In this document: one piece after another, positions 23,821 to 33,807 of the stretch
Numbering within the stretch: position 1 is the first letter of the stretch
Layout of the letters: the number at the start of each line of letters is the position of its first letter
NCBI GenBank assembly: GCA_030272585.1
Contig: BSYQ01000018.1
Location: forward strand, 62,001 to 126,000
DNA length: 64,000 bases
Source: Bryopsis sp. KO-2023
Lineage: Eukaryota > Chlorophyta > Ulvophyceae > Bryopsidales > Bryopsidaceae
Direction: 5' to 3'
Notes under the pieces: generated by a model
Databases searched by the model: none
The model's input: only the letters and a program-made list of their open reading frames with translations
What the model was told of the DNA's origin: nothing
Program-made: the position numbers and the translations under genes

Positions 23821-25802
23821 GTCCCTTTCAGAAACGTCGACGAATCCATCGGGAGGAGAACGCGCTTCGTTGCCATCATGCACAGATCCCTGTACCAATG
23901 TTTCGCTTCCCAACGCGGAACCACCAGTAATGCCTCGATCGGTTTCACCTCCTTGATCAGTTGGACTAATTGAGGGACCAGGCCGAAGGGAGGGAAGCAA
24001 TAATTTTTCTCCAAACTCCAAGCTTGATGGGTTTGCCTCAGCGCGTCGATATTCTCCGCTTGAGGGTCGGCCGAAATTGCATTGAATCGGGGTAACTGTG
24101 AATTGTGCAGAGCCGCGAATCTGTCCACAGTTGGACGAAATCGGCACTCCTGGCACAGCCATCGAAAAATTGCCGGATTGAGAGCGATATCCCCCGCCTC
24201 GACCATCCTTGATAACTGATCGGCTCTGTAATTCTCCAAAGTTCCCCACCACTTCATCTTCCACTCGATATGCTTGGCTTCGCACACCTCCAAAATCTGC
24301 CCCAGAACCGCTCTCAGCCTCGGAATATTGGTATACACGCCTCGAAGTATGTGGTAACAAACTTGGGAGTCCGTCACAATCTCCAAGCGTTGGTCCTTTA
24401 CCACTTCCTTGAAGGCCAGTAGTCCCAACAAAATCGCCTTGAGTTCCTTGAAGTTGATGGAACGTGGACGATCTTCGAGAGTCCACAATCCCTTGGCGAT
24501 CAGATAGTTTGGTTCCTTGGAAGGGCGTGTCTTGGAAAGGGTGCTGGGCGACCCCAAAGCCACCCCCCAGCCCACCTCTGACGCGTCCGACTCCATGCGT
24601 ATCGATGGAACCCACTCCATGGCCCGACCGTGCCAATGTTGCGGGATTTGCTGCCACCAAACAATTTGTTTGATGGCTTTCAAAGGGATTCGCACCCAAC
24701 TGGTCCATTTCCTTTTTCCTTTCAAACTGAGAAAAAGTTCCCCTAGGAAAAAGCGCGCCGTGGGAATCGCGGCTAGAACTGAGCAAGCTTTCCCGACAAA
24801 ACTCGCCACTAAGCGCGCTGGCGCCGAACCCTTGTTGTCGCGAATCACCTTGAGAAGTTTCCCCGCTTTCTCGAATAACTGGGTTTCAACGTGCGAAGGC
24901 ACCAAAATTAACCCCCTGTCCAAATCCAATTGCAGACCGAGGTGCATCACCTGACGCTGCGGCGCAAAACAACTCTTCTCTTCGCGTATGGTGATCCCCA
25001 AAGCTTCCACCACGTCCCTCACCTGAGAACCCCATTCCTTCGAAGCATTCGGATGTCCTCCTAGGATGTCGTCCAGATAAAACAGAAGACTTCCCGAACT
25101 CCCCTGGTGCCAATACCTTGCTAACGCTGGGGTTGAAGGGCAAGGCACACTGTGGGGATTTCTCAGAAAGCGAGCAATCGGCTTGGTAAACCGACTGAAA
25201 ATCCTTGGACTGGATGTCCATCCGAACGGGAGGGAGGGAACTTTGTAAACCTTGTCCTCCACTCGAATGCAAAAATGACGACGGTCCTCCTTGTGAATCG
25301 AAACGTGGTGGAACGCCTCGGCGATATCGAAGGCTATTAAACCCGAACTGTCCCGGATCCAGGGAACCGCTTCCTTGAGTCGTTCGTATCTCATCGACCG
25401 CTTGACCGTATGTTCGTTCACATGGCGGAGATCGATCACGAGACGAAACGAAGTAATCCTCCCCTCGCGGTACTTCGGAATCAAAAACCCGCGAGAAATG
25501 AAGCGGGCGCAACGCGCTGGCCTCAAGCCGCCCGTCTCTAGGTACTTCGGTAATAGCTCCTTCCATGCTACGCGCTCCTCCTGAGTTTTCAATATCGTGG
25601 AACCCAAATCGAAGGGCTCCAACGGCTTTTTCCATTCGATCCTCACCCCCTGCGCTATCCACTTTAGCACATTTTTGTCTGCTCCGATCTCCTTCCACTG
25701 AGCCAGCTGACGGCGGACTCGAACATAATGAGGAGGCTTCTGAATACCAAATTTCGTCCTCAGCCGTGCTTCCTCGCGCTGTGCCCAAGCCCACTGCGCC
25801 AT
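23769..25802 (-). CDS. YR retrotransposon polymerase: reverse transcriptase and RNase H
   Basis: 677 residues. RT motifs run from GFLIPKYREGRITSFRLVID through LIAFDIAEAFHHVSIHKEDR and LPFGWTSSPRIF to the active site LLFYLDDILGG (YLDD). RNase H follows, with its acidic residues in RMESDASEVGWG, NFKELKAIL, EIVTDSQVCY and YRADQLSRM. After that comes a conserved-looking segment (FPPFGLVPQLVQLIKEVKP, then PRWEAKHWYRDL) of a kind seen after RNase H in DIRS-like polymerases. The start ATG at 25802 lies 12 bases after the gag stop. The frame is intact, so the enzyme could be functional. Confidence 0.85.
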   Translation of the reverse strand: MAQWAWAQREEARLRTKFGIQKPPHYVRVRRQLAQWKEIGADKNVLKWIAQGVRIEWKKPLEPFDLGSTILKTQEERVAWKELLPKYLETGGLRPARCARFISRGFLIPKYREGRITSFRLVIDLRHVNEHTVKRSMRYERLKEAVPWIRDSSGLIAFDIAEAFHHVSIHKEDRRHFCIRVEDKVYKVPSLPFGWTSSPRIFSRFTKPIARFLRNPHSVPCPSTPALARYWHQGSSGSLLFYLDDILGGHPNASKEWGSQVRDVVEALGITIREEKSCFAPQRQVMHLGLQLDLDRGLILVPSHVETQLFEKAGKLLKVIRDNKGSAPARLVASFVGKACSVLAAIPTARFFLGELFLSLKGKRKWTSWVRIPLKAIKQIVWWQQIPQHWHGRAMEWVPSIRMESDASEVGWGVALGSPSTLSKTRPSKEPNYLIAKGLWTLEDRPRSINFKELKAILLGLLAFKEVVKDQRLEIVTDSQVCYHILRGVYTNIPRLRAVLGQILEVCEAKHIEWKMKWWGTLENYRADQLSRMVEAGDIALNPAIFRWLCQECRFRPTVDRFAALHNSQLPRFNAISADPQAENIDALRQTHQAWSLEKNYCFPPFGLVPQLVQLIKEVKPIEALLVVPRWEAKHWYRDLCMMATKRVLLPMDSSTFLKGTQPFIPRWPMECFLIKH

Positions 25803-25813
25803 CCGACACTGCG

Positions 25814-26061
25814 TTAGGCTTCGTCGGTTGCAGGGGGTGGTTTTGCTGGATCACGTCCCTTCTTTCCGCCACGGGACTTTCTTCGTCCTCCCTGCTTCTG
25901 TCCGTCTTGGGCTGCCTTTCGGATACTCTCTTTTTCGGTCCTGGAGCGCAACCCTTCATAAAACGTACGAACCACAGGAGGCAACAATTCCTGGGTAGAA
26001 CCCCACAAATGAATAGCGGTTTGCAAACCGCTTGCAGCAGGTTGACCGTTCTGGTCGAATT
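25814..26061 (-). CDS. YR element gag, 3' part (split by insertion)
   Basis: This part continues the gag frame after the inserted Ty3 element. The residues run from DQNGQPAASGLQTAIHLWGS to a Lys/Arg-rich, probably nucleic-acid-binding tail ending ATDEA. The frame joins that of 53717-54151 across a single copy of the target GAATT, which shows the gene was whole before insertion. No zinc knuckle is seen. Confidence 0.7.
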
Positions 26062-26411
26062 TGTAGTGAATCGCCTGATTCAGAGCCTGCTGGGCCCTGA
26101 ATCAGGAGATCTGACTGTAGGTTGGCGAGCTGGCAGCTCAGCAGGTGTCCCTGCTGAACTGGCAGCTCAGAACATTCTGTGATCTGACCTGATACAGTGA
26201 TGGGTTCACTGTGTCAGCTCAGTAGTTGTCTGATCAGGGGATCAGGTCTTGTCAGAGGTGCTGCAGCAGGGTATTTGGGCAGCGCCTCTAGGGTATTGAT
26301 ACACTTGGTTTTAACCTAGCTTTTAACCTTGTTTGGAGTGCTTTGCACCTTGGTCTCCCTTTGTTTCACCTTCAGCTTGGCTGGCAGACTTGCAGAGTCG
26401 CAGCCGTTGCA
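26062..26411 (+). repeat. 5' LTR of the chromovirus (350 bp)
   Basis: TG...CA termini; the copy at 53367-53716 looks identical. It contains internal short repeats of GCTGGCAGCTCAG and CTGATCAGG. The transcription start is not assigned. Confidence 0.95.
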
Positions 26412-26424
26412 TTGGTTTCGGAGC
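26412..26424 (+). promoter_or_regulatory. Primer-binding site of the chromovirus
   Basis: TTGGTTTCGGAGC follows the LTR. TGGTTTCGGAGC would pair with a tRNA ending GCTCCGAAACCA. The same 12-mer, on the minus strand, follows the 5' LTRs of both other LTR elements in the nest (48445-48456 and 39881-39892), so all three families appear to share a primer. It differs from the plant initiator-Met site TGGTATCAGAGC by three bases. The tRNA is not identified. Confidence 0.75.
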
Positions 26425-26659
26425 ATTCTTGTGGCAAGATCACAAGTGATCTTGGGAGAAGCAGAGAGTTCTGGTGAAGCAGCAGGCGCAGAGTTTTTAG
26501 GCGCAAGGTTTTTACAGAATCGATCAGGGCGCAGGGTAGCGCAGAGTGCAGGCATAGTTGGCGCAGTTTTCGCACAGTTTTGTGTAGGCGCAGTGCTGCA
26601 CAGAGGTCGTTTTGTACGCAAGGTTTTAGTAGAGTTTGCAGGCGTTGCCTAGCACAGAA

Positions 26660-26830
26660 CGTTGTCAGGCGCAGGTTTTGCGCAGCAGTAAGGGGCACAG
26701 TTCAGTGCGGGCACAGACGCAGATTTGCGCAGCCTTGAGTGGTAGAGTTTTGCAGGCGCAGGTTTTGCGCAGCAGCAAGGGGGCACAGACGCAGATTTGC
26801 GCGGCCTGAAGTGTTAGAGTTTGCGTAGCG
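26660..26830 (+). repeat. Leader tandem repeat rich in GCGCAG
   Basis: Two imperfect ~85-bp copies contain AGGCGCAGGTTTTGCGCAGC and CACAGACGCAGATTTGCGC in direct order. The whole leader from about 26480 is peppered with GCGCAG. It is untranslated and may hold packaging or dimerisation signals; that is inference. Confidence 0.7.
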
Positions 26831-26849
26831 AAACTAGGGTTGGCAGTTG

Positions 26850-27170
26850 ATGAGCAGTGTGGGCTCAGGTTTTACAGTTGTTAGTTCCGACGAAGAGGAA
26901 GTGTCGTCTGACGGGTTTCCTAGTGAGAACCAGCCAGATCAGACTCGGACTTTACCTGCCTTTGTTTTCAGAGCAGGACCTATCAGGGAAAACAGGGTGC
27001 AGGAACCACTGAGTCAGGTGGAGGAGAGTTCAGTTTTGGCTCCCTCGCACGATCATTATTGGGTGTTTCGGCAGGGTACTTGGATATACTCTGTTACTTG
27101 TAGGAATCCGAACTGTCTTCTGTTGTTAGAGTGGCTTGAGAAGGAAAGGATCAGAACTAGCAACCTGTAA
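26850..27170 (+). CDS. Chromovirus accessory ORF 1 (106 residues)
   Basis: This is the first ORF after the leader. It begins MSSVGSGFTVVSSDEEEVSS and has an acidic, Ser-rich N-terminal half. The C-terminal half contains HDHYWVFRQGTWIYSVTC, then RNPNC, giving a C-x4-C pair, and ends in a short basic helix. The next ORF shows the same order, an acidic Ser/Glu start followed by a His, an aromatic and a C-x4-C pair, so the two are probably duplicates. No known gag, protease or polymerase motif is present. Some plant Ty3 elements carry extra ORFs, but I do not recognise this one. Confidence 0.5.
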   Translation: MSSVGSGFTVVSSDEEEVSSDGFPSENQPDQTRTLPAFVFRAGPIRENRVQEPLSQVEESSVLAPSHDHYWVFRQGTWIYSVTCRNPNCLLLLEWLEKERIRTSNL

Positions 27171-27198
27171 AAAGAGATCTTCTGACTCTGGTTGTTGT

Positions 27199-27681
27199 AT
27201 GAGTTTTGGTAGACCTGTAGCAGTAAGGAGTAGTGAAAGTGAGGCAGAAACAGACGAGGAAACTGTGATTCAGGGTGAGGCAGAGTTTCAGGGAAACCTG
27301 CCACCTGATCTGTTTACTTTCGTAGGGGACTGGGTTCCAGCTCCTTACAGGTTACCCAGACCGGTGCAGGTTCTGGGTCCAGTGAGACACCCGTTGGCAG
27401 TGGTGCCACCACCTCCTCTCAGAGCGCCTCCTCACGGCCACAGAAAGGCAGAACGCAGTGGTAACGTTATCAGATACTACGACTGTTCTGATCCTCAGTG
27501 TCCTATCTACAGATTGCAGAGGGCAACGCAGGAGAGGCGTGAGCAGAACGAGCAGAGGCGTGAGCAGAACGAGCTGAGACGCAGAAGGAATGTCAGGCGG
27601 GGAGGAGCAGATGGGGGTACCAGCCCCAGATCCTTTCGATCTGCAGGCAATGAGGCAGATGATAACAGATCTGCAGAATGA
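27199..27681 (+). CDS. Chromovirus accessory ORF 2 (160 residues)
   Basis: Starts MSFGRPVAVRSSESEAETDE and is acidic at first. It then has a Pro-rich middle (VVPPPPLRAPPHGH) and the segment NVIRYYDCSDPQCPIYRLQ, whose C-x4-C pair matches ORF 1. A strongly basic, Arg/Gln/Glu-repeat tail (RREQNEQRREQNELRRRRN) follows. It overlaps the gag start by 92 bases in another frame, so gag may be reached by leaky scanning or reinitiation. The frame is open for 63 bases further upstream without an ATG. Function unknown; the basic tail suggests nucleic-acid binding. Confidence 0.5.
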   Translation: MSFGRPVAVRSSESEAETDEETVIQGEAEFQGNLPPDLFTFVGDWVPAPYRLPRPVQVLGPVRHPLAVVPPPPLRAPPHGHRKAERSGNVIRYYDCSDPQCPIYRLQRATQERREQNEQRREQNELRRRRNVRRGGADGGTSPRSFRSAGNEADDNRSAE

Positions 27682-28783
27682 AGTCCTTCACCTGAGGAAT
27701 GTTGCTGCAAATGTCAACCATCAGATGAATGATGTTGTGCAGCAGGCTGTGGCAGAAAGGTTGCCTCAGCCACAGGCTCCAGCAGCACTGGGCAAGGCCA
27801 GAGCAAAGACACCAGATGCTTGGTATGGTGACCCTGGTGATATCCCACTGAATGAGTGGCAGGTGCAGTTACAGACATATTTTGATGTGACAGGCACAAG
27901 GGATGTAGAGCAGCAGGTTCTAGTGGCTGCAGGATCACTCAGGGGAGCTGCAGGAACTTGGTGGAGAGGCAGATATGAGGCTGCTCTTGCAGGCCACCAA
28001 GAACTGCCTCAGACACTTGTTGTTTTGGTTGAACAGCTGAGACAGGAGTTTGGCAAGGTGAACGAGAACCGTGACTTCAGGAGAGAGTGGTCTCGGTTGC
28101 GTCAGGGGCGACTTTCGGTTGCTGAGTATGTACACAAGTTTCGCAGGCTCACACTGCAGATTCATGACAGCAATCCTGGGGAAAAGCTCTTCAGGTTCAT
28201 GGAGGGACTGCATGAGCGTCTGCGGACGAAGGTTGAGATGGAAGATCCCAACACCCTCGAAAGAGCGATTGCGCTGGCGGCTACTTGGGAAGGTCCTCTT
28301 GATAACTACCACAGAGATCGCAGTCCCAGCAGCAGACGTGCAAGGTCGCGCAGGGACAGATCGAAGAGTCGTGGCAGGTCGTTCAGCAGAGGCAGATCCC
28401 AGAGCAGAGGTCGCAGTAGCAGTCGAGGAAGGTATAACACCGAACGCGACAGGTACCACCCGCAGCGTCAGGCACCACACTTAGGTGATCGCATGGAGGT
28501 TGATGGCCTCCAGCGTAACCGCGTGGGGTTTGATGTCAGGGAAGGTCGCAGCGGCAGTAGAGGTCGCAGTGGCAGTCGCGGTGGTGATCGCAGTTACAGT
28601 CGCAGTAAAAGCAGAGGACGCAGTGGCAGTCCTCGCAGACACCAGAGGCAGAGACGAGCAGGAACTGGAGAGGGTTCCTCAGACAGGAGGAGCAGAATGG
28701 ATATGGGCAGATCAGCAGCACATGTTGATTGTTACAGGTGTGGCAAGAAAGGCCACTTCGCCGCTGACTGCTCGGAAAACTAA
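27590..28783 (+). CDS. Chromovirus Gag with CCHC zinc knuckle
   Basis: 397 residues. The central part (WYGDPGDIPLNEWQVQLQTY, RGAAGTWWRGRYEAAL, and FRREWSRLRQGRLSVAEYV) is the retrotransposon-gag capsid region. A long Arg/Ser tract follows, resembling SR repeats. A single CCHC knuckle, CYRCGKKGHFAADC, ends the protein. It forms the particle and packages RNA. The ATG at 27590 lies within accessory ORF 2. Stop at 28781-28783; pol follows in a different frame. Confidence 0.9.
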   Translation: MSGGEEQMGVPAPDPFDLQAMRQMITDLQNEVLHLRNVAANVNHQMNDVVQQAVAERLPQPQAPAALGKARAKTPDAWYGDPGDIPLNEWQVQLQTYFDVTGTRDVEQQVLVAAGSLRGAAGTWWRGRYEAALAGHQELPQTLVVLVEQLRQEFGKVNENRDFRREWSRLRQGRLSVAEYVHKFRRLTLQIHDSNPGEKLFRFMEGLHERLRTKVEMEDPNTLERAIALAATWEGPLDNYHRDRSPSSRRARSRRDRSKSRGRSFSRGRSQSRGRSSSRGRYNTERDRYHPQRQAPHLGDRMEVDGLQRNRVGFDVREGRSGSRGRSGSRGGDRSYSRSKSRGRSGSPRRHQRQRRAGTGEGSSDRRSRMDMGRSAAHVDCYRCGKKGHFAADCSEN

Positions 28784-28824
28784 AGAGGTCAAGGGCTGGA
28801 GAGTTCCTTGGCCGGAATGAAAAG

Positions 28825-30939
28825 GTGAAGGAGGACAGAAGAGGAGTGTGGGAGGGCCGGCGTAGCCACCCACACAAGGAGGCTACCATGGGGAGGGTAG
28901 CATCTGTTTCAGGGAAGCAGAACCCGGCGGGTGGTGTGCCTTGTGAAGCCACACCGAAAGGGAAGGTCGGTCGTTTGGAAAACGTTGAACTGGCGGGTAC
29001 TCTGTTGGAGGCAGAGTCTCCTGCAAGTAGGTCAGTGGATGAATTGGCGGGTACTCTGCTGGAGGCAGAGTCTCCTGCAAGTAGGTCAGTGGATGAATTG
29101 GCGGGTACTCTGCTGGAGGCAGAGTCTCCTGCAAGTAGGTCAGTGGATGAATTGGCGGGTACTCTGTTGGAGGCAGAGTCTCCTGCAAGTAGGTCAGTGG
29201 ATGAATTGGCGGGTACTCTGCTGGGGGCAGAGTCTCCTGCGAGTAGGTCAGTGGATGAATTAGTGGGTGCTGCTGCAGGGGCAGTAGCATCTGCAGAAAT
29301 TTTGAAGGAGGTTTCCGGGAATGAGGAGGCTGGTCGGTCGAGTGGAACCACCACCTCTCAGGTCCCTGAGGCAGGAGGTGCAGGGCCAGGCGGGGCCACA
29401 CCTGACCTGCATGAGTTTTCTGTGCATGTGAGTGCTGACAGTGATCTGAGGGCAGACACTGCAGACTCGTTTTCAGTGAGAGAGGAATCTGGGCTGGGCA
29501 GACCTAATGAAGTTTGCTTTCAAGGACATAGCTTAGATGAACCCCCACTTTTGAAGTTGAGAGGAGTCCATGGGGGGACTCAGGGAATGTTGAAGACCAC
29601 AGGATTTGTGGCAGGTTGTTTTTCTCGAATATTGATAGATAGTGGGGCAACTGACAATTTTGTTTCAAAAGATTGGTTGCTTGAAAATGGCATTCAGACA
29701 GAAGCTGCTGAGGTACTGACTGAGGTGCAGTTAGCAGATGGTAAAACCTCAGAAAAGGTAGAAAAAGAACTGCAGGCCAGTGTCAAAATGGGCAAGTTTG
29801 TGTCAGAGGAAAAGATGTATGCCATAACACTAGGGAGGTACGACCTGGTGTTAGGAATGTCTTGGTTAAGCAAACACAACCCTGTCATAGATTGGCAAAA
29901 GAAGTTGTTGGTTTTGCAGACACCTCAGGGAGCAGTCAATCTTAGAATGCAGACTGGTAGAGTAGAAGATTGCAGTACAGCAGAATTGGATCTGATGTCT
30001 GCAACAGAGTTCGCACAGGTTGCTCGCAAGGGCAGACCTATATATTTACTTCATTTGAGAGAAGTGGATGTTGAGCATGCAATAAATGGGTTAGAAAGTA
30101 CTGAAGCAGTAAAAGGAAGTTTTGCAGATACAGTCTCAGAGGAAGAAAGAGAAGCTTTGCAGTTGGAAAAAGAAATCAGAAAAGAGTTTCAGGATTTGTT
30201 CAAAGAAGAACTGCCTCAGGAGTTACCTCCTGACAGAGGTGTTAACCACAAGATAGAACTTGTGGAAGGGGCAGAACCGGTAAAGAAGGGACTTTACAGG
30301 GCTAGTTTTGCAGAAAGAGAAGAACTGAAAAAGCAGTTGGCAGAGTTGCTGAAACAGGGTTTTATCAGACCTAGCAAGTCACCCTGGGGATCACCAGTTT
30401 TATTCGTTCCAAAGAAAAATGGGAAGTTGAGAATGTGTGTCGATTTCAGGGCACTGAATAAACTGACAGTGAAAAACAGGTATCCTATTCCAAGGATTGA
30501 GGAGTTGCTAGATCAGATTCAAGGAGCTCGTTGTTTCAGTAAAATAGATCTCTGCTCAGGTTATCATCAAGTGCGGTTGGACCCTGCAGATTCAGAAAAG
30601 ACGGCCTTCCGCACTAGATATGGGCTTTTTGAATATGTGGTTCTTCCTTTTGGGCTGACAAATGCCCCTGCCACCTTTATGAACACCATGAACCATGTTC
30701 TTCATGATTTCTTGGATATTTTCTGCATAGTTTATCTGGATGACATTTTGGTTTACAGCAGGAATTGGGCTGAACACAAGGTTCACTTGCAGAAAGTACT
30801 GCAGAGACTGAGGGAACAGAAACTGTATGCTTCAGCTACTAAATGTGACATCTGCAAGATGCAGGTGGAGTTTTTGGGACATGAAGTGAGTGCTGCAGGT
30901 ATACAGGTGTTGCAGAACAAAGTGCAGGTCATCAGGGAC
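28825..30939 (+). CDS. Chromovirus Pol, N-terminal part: protease and reverse transcriptase (disrupted)
   Basis: The frame has no ATG before 28888 (ACCATGG, good context), so Pol may start there or be reached from gag by recoding. The N-terminus carries five 18-residue repeats. Aspartic protease motif: RILIDSGATDNFVSKDWL. RT motifs: SPWGSPVLFVPKKNGKLRMC, CFSKIDLCSGYHQVRLDP, VLPFGLTNAPATFMNTM and the active site CIVYLDDILVYSR (YLDD). The frame runs to VIRD at 30939, where the MITE begins; six bogus-frame bases later a stop is reached. Sense resumes at 49333 in the same frame. As it stands Pol is truncated before RNase H and integrase. Confidence 0.9.
28987..29256 (+). repeat. Five tandem 54-bp repeats inside pol
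   Basis: Five in-frame units of 18 codons (ELAGTLLEAESPASRSVD) lie at 28987, 29041, 29095, 29149 and 29203; the fifth has Gly for one Glu, and a degenerate sixth follows. Nearly identical at DNA level, so expansion is recent. They form a spacer between the basic Pol N-terminus and the protease. Confidence 0.95.
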
Positions 30940-31146
30940 CAGAGATAGGACTTGGGCCAAAATTCTGGTCCGGCTACGGTCCGGTCCGGTTACGGTCGAG
31001 TTACGGTTCCGTATTACGGCCGTAACTCCGTACCGTAACCGGAGTAATATGTTGTTTTTACGGTACGGAACAGGTACGGTATAGCTACGGTAGCCCCTAA
31101 ATCATCGTGAAGTAGTGTGGTTCAGTGCTAAAGCGTTAGGCTGTAG

Positions 31147-31727
31147 TGAAACGAGGCTACTTTTTTTCAAGGTCCCCTCGCCCTCCTAGAGGAGGACGAG
31201 TGCCTTCCTCAAGCGTCTCGTTAGATAGAACTTCCTTACAAGAATAAAGTTATAAAGAAGATACAACGACCTTTTCCTTCCACACTCTTATACCCTAGCG
31301 CCACAGCGCATCAAACCCTTGTTCCTGTCGACGTGTCACTATTCACTAGGAATTCACACATCTCCTTGCCACCTCAACTGTGAACGTGCCCCTATTCCAC
31401 GAGAACTCACACGTCCAATTGACAACTCGACTTTGATGGCTGCCACATCATCATCCATCAAACTCCATCGAGCTTGGTTGTAGTCGTGACTCCAAGGGTG
31501 TCGCACTACTGCACCTCTGCACCTCTGCACCTCTGCACCTCTACACCGCTGCACCGCTGCACCTCTGCACTGCTGCACGCTGCATCCACCGCTGCACGCT
31601 GCACCGCTGCACGCTGCACTCCTACACGCCGCACTCTCGCACGCTGCTCCTACACGTTGCACTCTTGCAACCTTCCCTTTTTCAGCTGCAGGAAGCATGG
31701 CAACTACTCTTGTAGTTCCAGCTCGAG
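31147..31727 (-). repeat. 3' LTR of the LARD-like element, larger piece
   Basis: It matches 48457-49037 with no difference noticed. It is cut after CTCGAG by a Ty3 element; the rest, GTGCTGCGATAACCAACC to TTACA, is at 40500-40522. It contains a tandem GCACCTCT/GCACGCT array (about 31516-31670). Confidence 0.9.
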
Positions 31728-32335
31728 TGTAACCACAAATGGCGTCGCCTTGACCGCTGGGGTCACCCCTGCAGCCGTACTTAACGGTTGTGGTGGCGTT
31801 TCTGCCGAACTGGAACGGCAGAAGTGGGGACAGCCCCTCTTGAACTTGATCACACGGCCTTTGCAAGGCACTTTACTCAGGTCTCTTCTCAAAAGCTTTC
31901 TTACAACAATCAAAAAGGTCCACACTCGAACAAAACACAAGAACCTAACCCAGAAGATCCGCACCAAGAAGAAGTACAATACCCTAAGATCAGCCGTTTA
32001 AATAGGCTGCAGCCTGACTCACCCTTGTCCCATTGATCGCCTAGGATCCCACCTACTGATTAAGACAACCCAACCCATCAAGCCTAACTGATCTTCCTAA
32101 CCACCCTAAGTCCACTCCCTCAGTACCAATCCCTAGGACTGTCCAACCTAGTCAACTCTGTAGCTGAACTGCTACCTCTAAACTGTGGCGGAACTGCCAT
32201 GGCAGAACTGTCCCGGGGTGACTGCTAGCCCTACGTAATCCGTCCGGGACTGCCTCAAGCAGCATTCCCTCCCCTGATATCACTCTAGCCCTGGAGGTGA
32301 CAAAATTGGTCGAGGCGACGTGGTTTGGGGTTACA
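31728..32335 (-). repeat. 3' LTR of the integrase-less Ty3 element (608 bp)
   Basis: Matches 39893-40493 from ACAAATGGCGTCGCC to GGGGTTACA. Inside the element a purine-rich tract (minus strand AAGGGAGGAGGGGAGTGG) lies next to it, as expected for plus-strand priming. Confidence 0.9.
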
Positions 32336-33807
32336 GCTGTAACCACTCCCCTCCTCCCTTGACTTTTGTCCCCAAAAGTTAAACTCAACCTCCCCCACTG
32401 AACTTCTTCTGTCCCTGGTCTTTAGTTGTTAGCTAGTTGTTCCTAGAACTTTTCCAAAAAGTATCAACAAGAAAATCTTTCTCTTAACTGCCTGACTGGC
32501 TACTATGTCTGTAGACGTAGTGCTCAGAAACACAAAACAAGTGCCCATTGTTACTGCAGATCCATTTTATTTTTAATTTCCACAGCAAAACTGTTCAAGG
32601 ACATCAAAATGTAAACTAACAATGTTGTTCCTCAAACAGGTCCCCCCTTTTTATTTTTTTTTTAAATCACAGCCATCAGCTGTTCTTTAAACCCAGAAGG
32701 ACTGTTCAAAGAGCACTGGAATGTCAACCAGTGGTGCTGTACTTCAATCAGTTCCCCCCCCTTTTTTTTTCCTCATAGCTAACAGCTGTTCTTTCACCCC
32801 TATAGGTCAAAGTGACCAGTTTGTCCTTGTTTGTCCCTTGTTTACCCCCCCTTTTCTTTCCCAGTTCTCTATTGAGCTCAAAAAAATATCAAAAGAAAAA
32901 TCCTTTTCTTTATCGACTGACTGACTGAATACTATTCCTGCAGAAATAATACTCACTAAACGAGATAGAACAAAAACAGAATAAAAACCCACCCACTGCT
33001 GCTGCAGAAATACAGCAATACCAAACAAAACAAACAATAAAATACAAAACACAACAAACCACAAAATACCATATTGTATTTCGCAATCCATCCGTACCAC
33101 CAGTCAATTGGTCTCCGAATGGTATGGTCGTCCTTTCCTTAGTTGAACGCCCGGCTTCTGTAGAAGTTCTGCCACTTCATTTCTTTCCCCTTTTTCCGCT
33201 GTTTTGTTTTCTCCCAAGCTCTCAACGGTATATGCTGCCGTAGTGGATGAAGTCCCTTAGGCGCTTTCTCTCTCTCATGCTGCCGTAGCGGATATAGTTC
33301 CTTAGGCGCTTTTTAACTCTCTCTGCAGTTATGGCACGTCTGCCACACTTGCTCTTCCTCTTTTGATATACAACTCTTGCTGCAGTGCAGCTGCTGCACT
33401 CCTCTGGCTCGATCCTCTCCCGCCGATGTGCGCATTCTGTCTGTGGATATCTCGAACCACAGACTATCGTTGTTCCTCATTTGGCACCTGTCGCCATTCT
33501 CTTTCTCTGCTCAAGTACTTGAGTGGGTGAGCATCTCCTGCTACCCTTCAATATCGTCGACTTCTTCTGTGCACTTTTGCCTCAGCTTGTCTCCCAGCAG
33601 GCAAATCCTTTCTTTCCAAATATTTCATTTGATCCTTATCCATCCATTGATCCACTTTTTCCCCCTTGATCTTTTGCAACAACAATGGTAGGCAAGAAAT
33701 ATGCAAAAACCTCACAAAATTCAAGTGTCCCCTACCACTGTTGAGTACTTCCATTGGGACAACAATGGTTGCACCTTGTCAGCTCTGATCTGGGGTTCCA
33801 TAGTAAA
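32336..33807 (-). other. Noncoding 3' region where integrase would be expected
   Basis: Between the RT-RNase H stop and the 3' LTR, 1.47 kb has no integrase motif (HHCC finger or DDE) in any frame. It contains diverged duplications: CTGTTCAA...TCCCCCC-T(n) blocks near 32588 and 32700, and two ~50-bp copies of TGCTGCCGTAG...CCTTAGGCGCTTT near 33233-33320. Confidence 0.6.

Noticed and set aside
24886..25959. 357-residue minus-strand ORF overlapping the YR element polymerase
   Set aside because: It is a shadow frame; the polymerase and gag motifs are in the other frames and this one has none.
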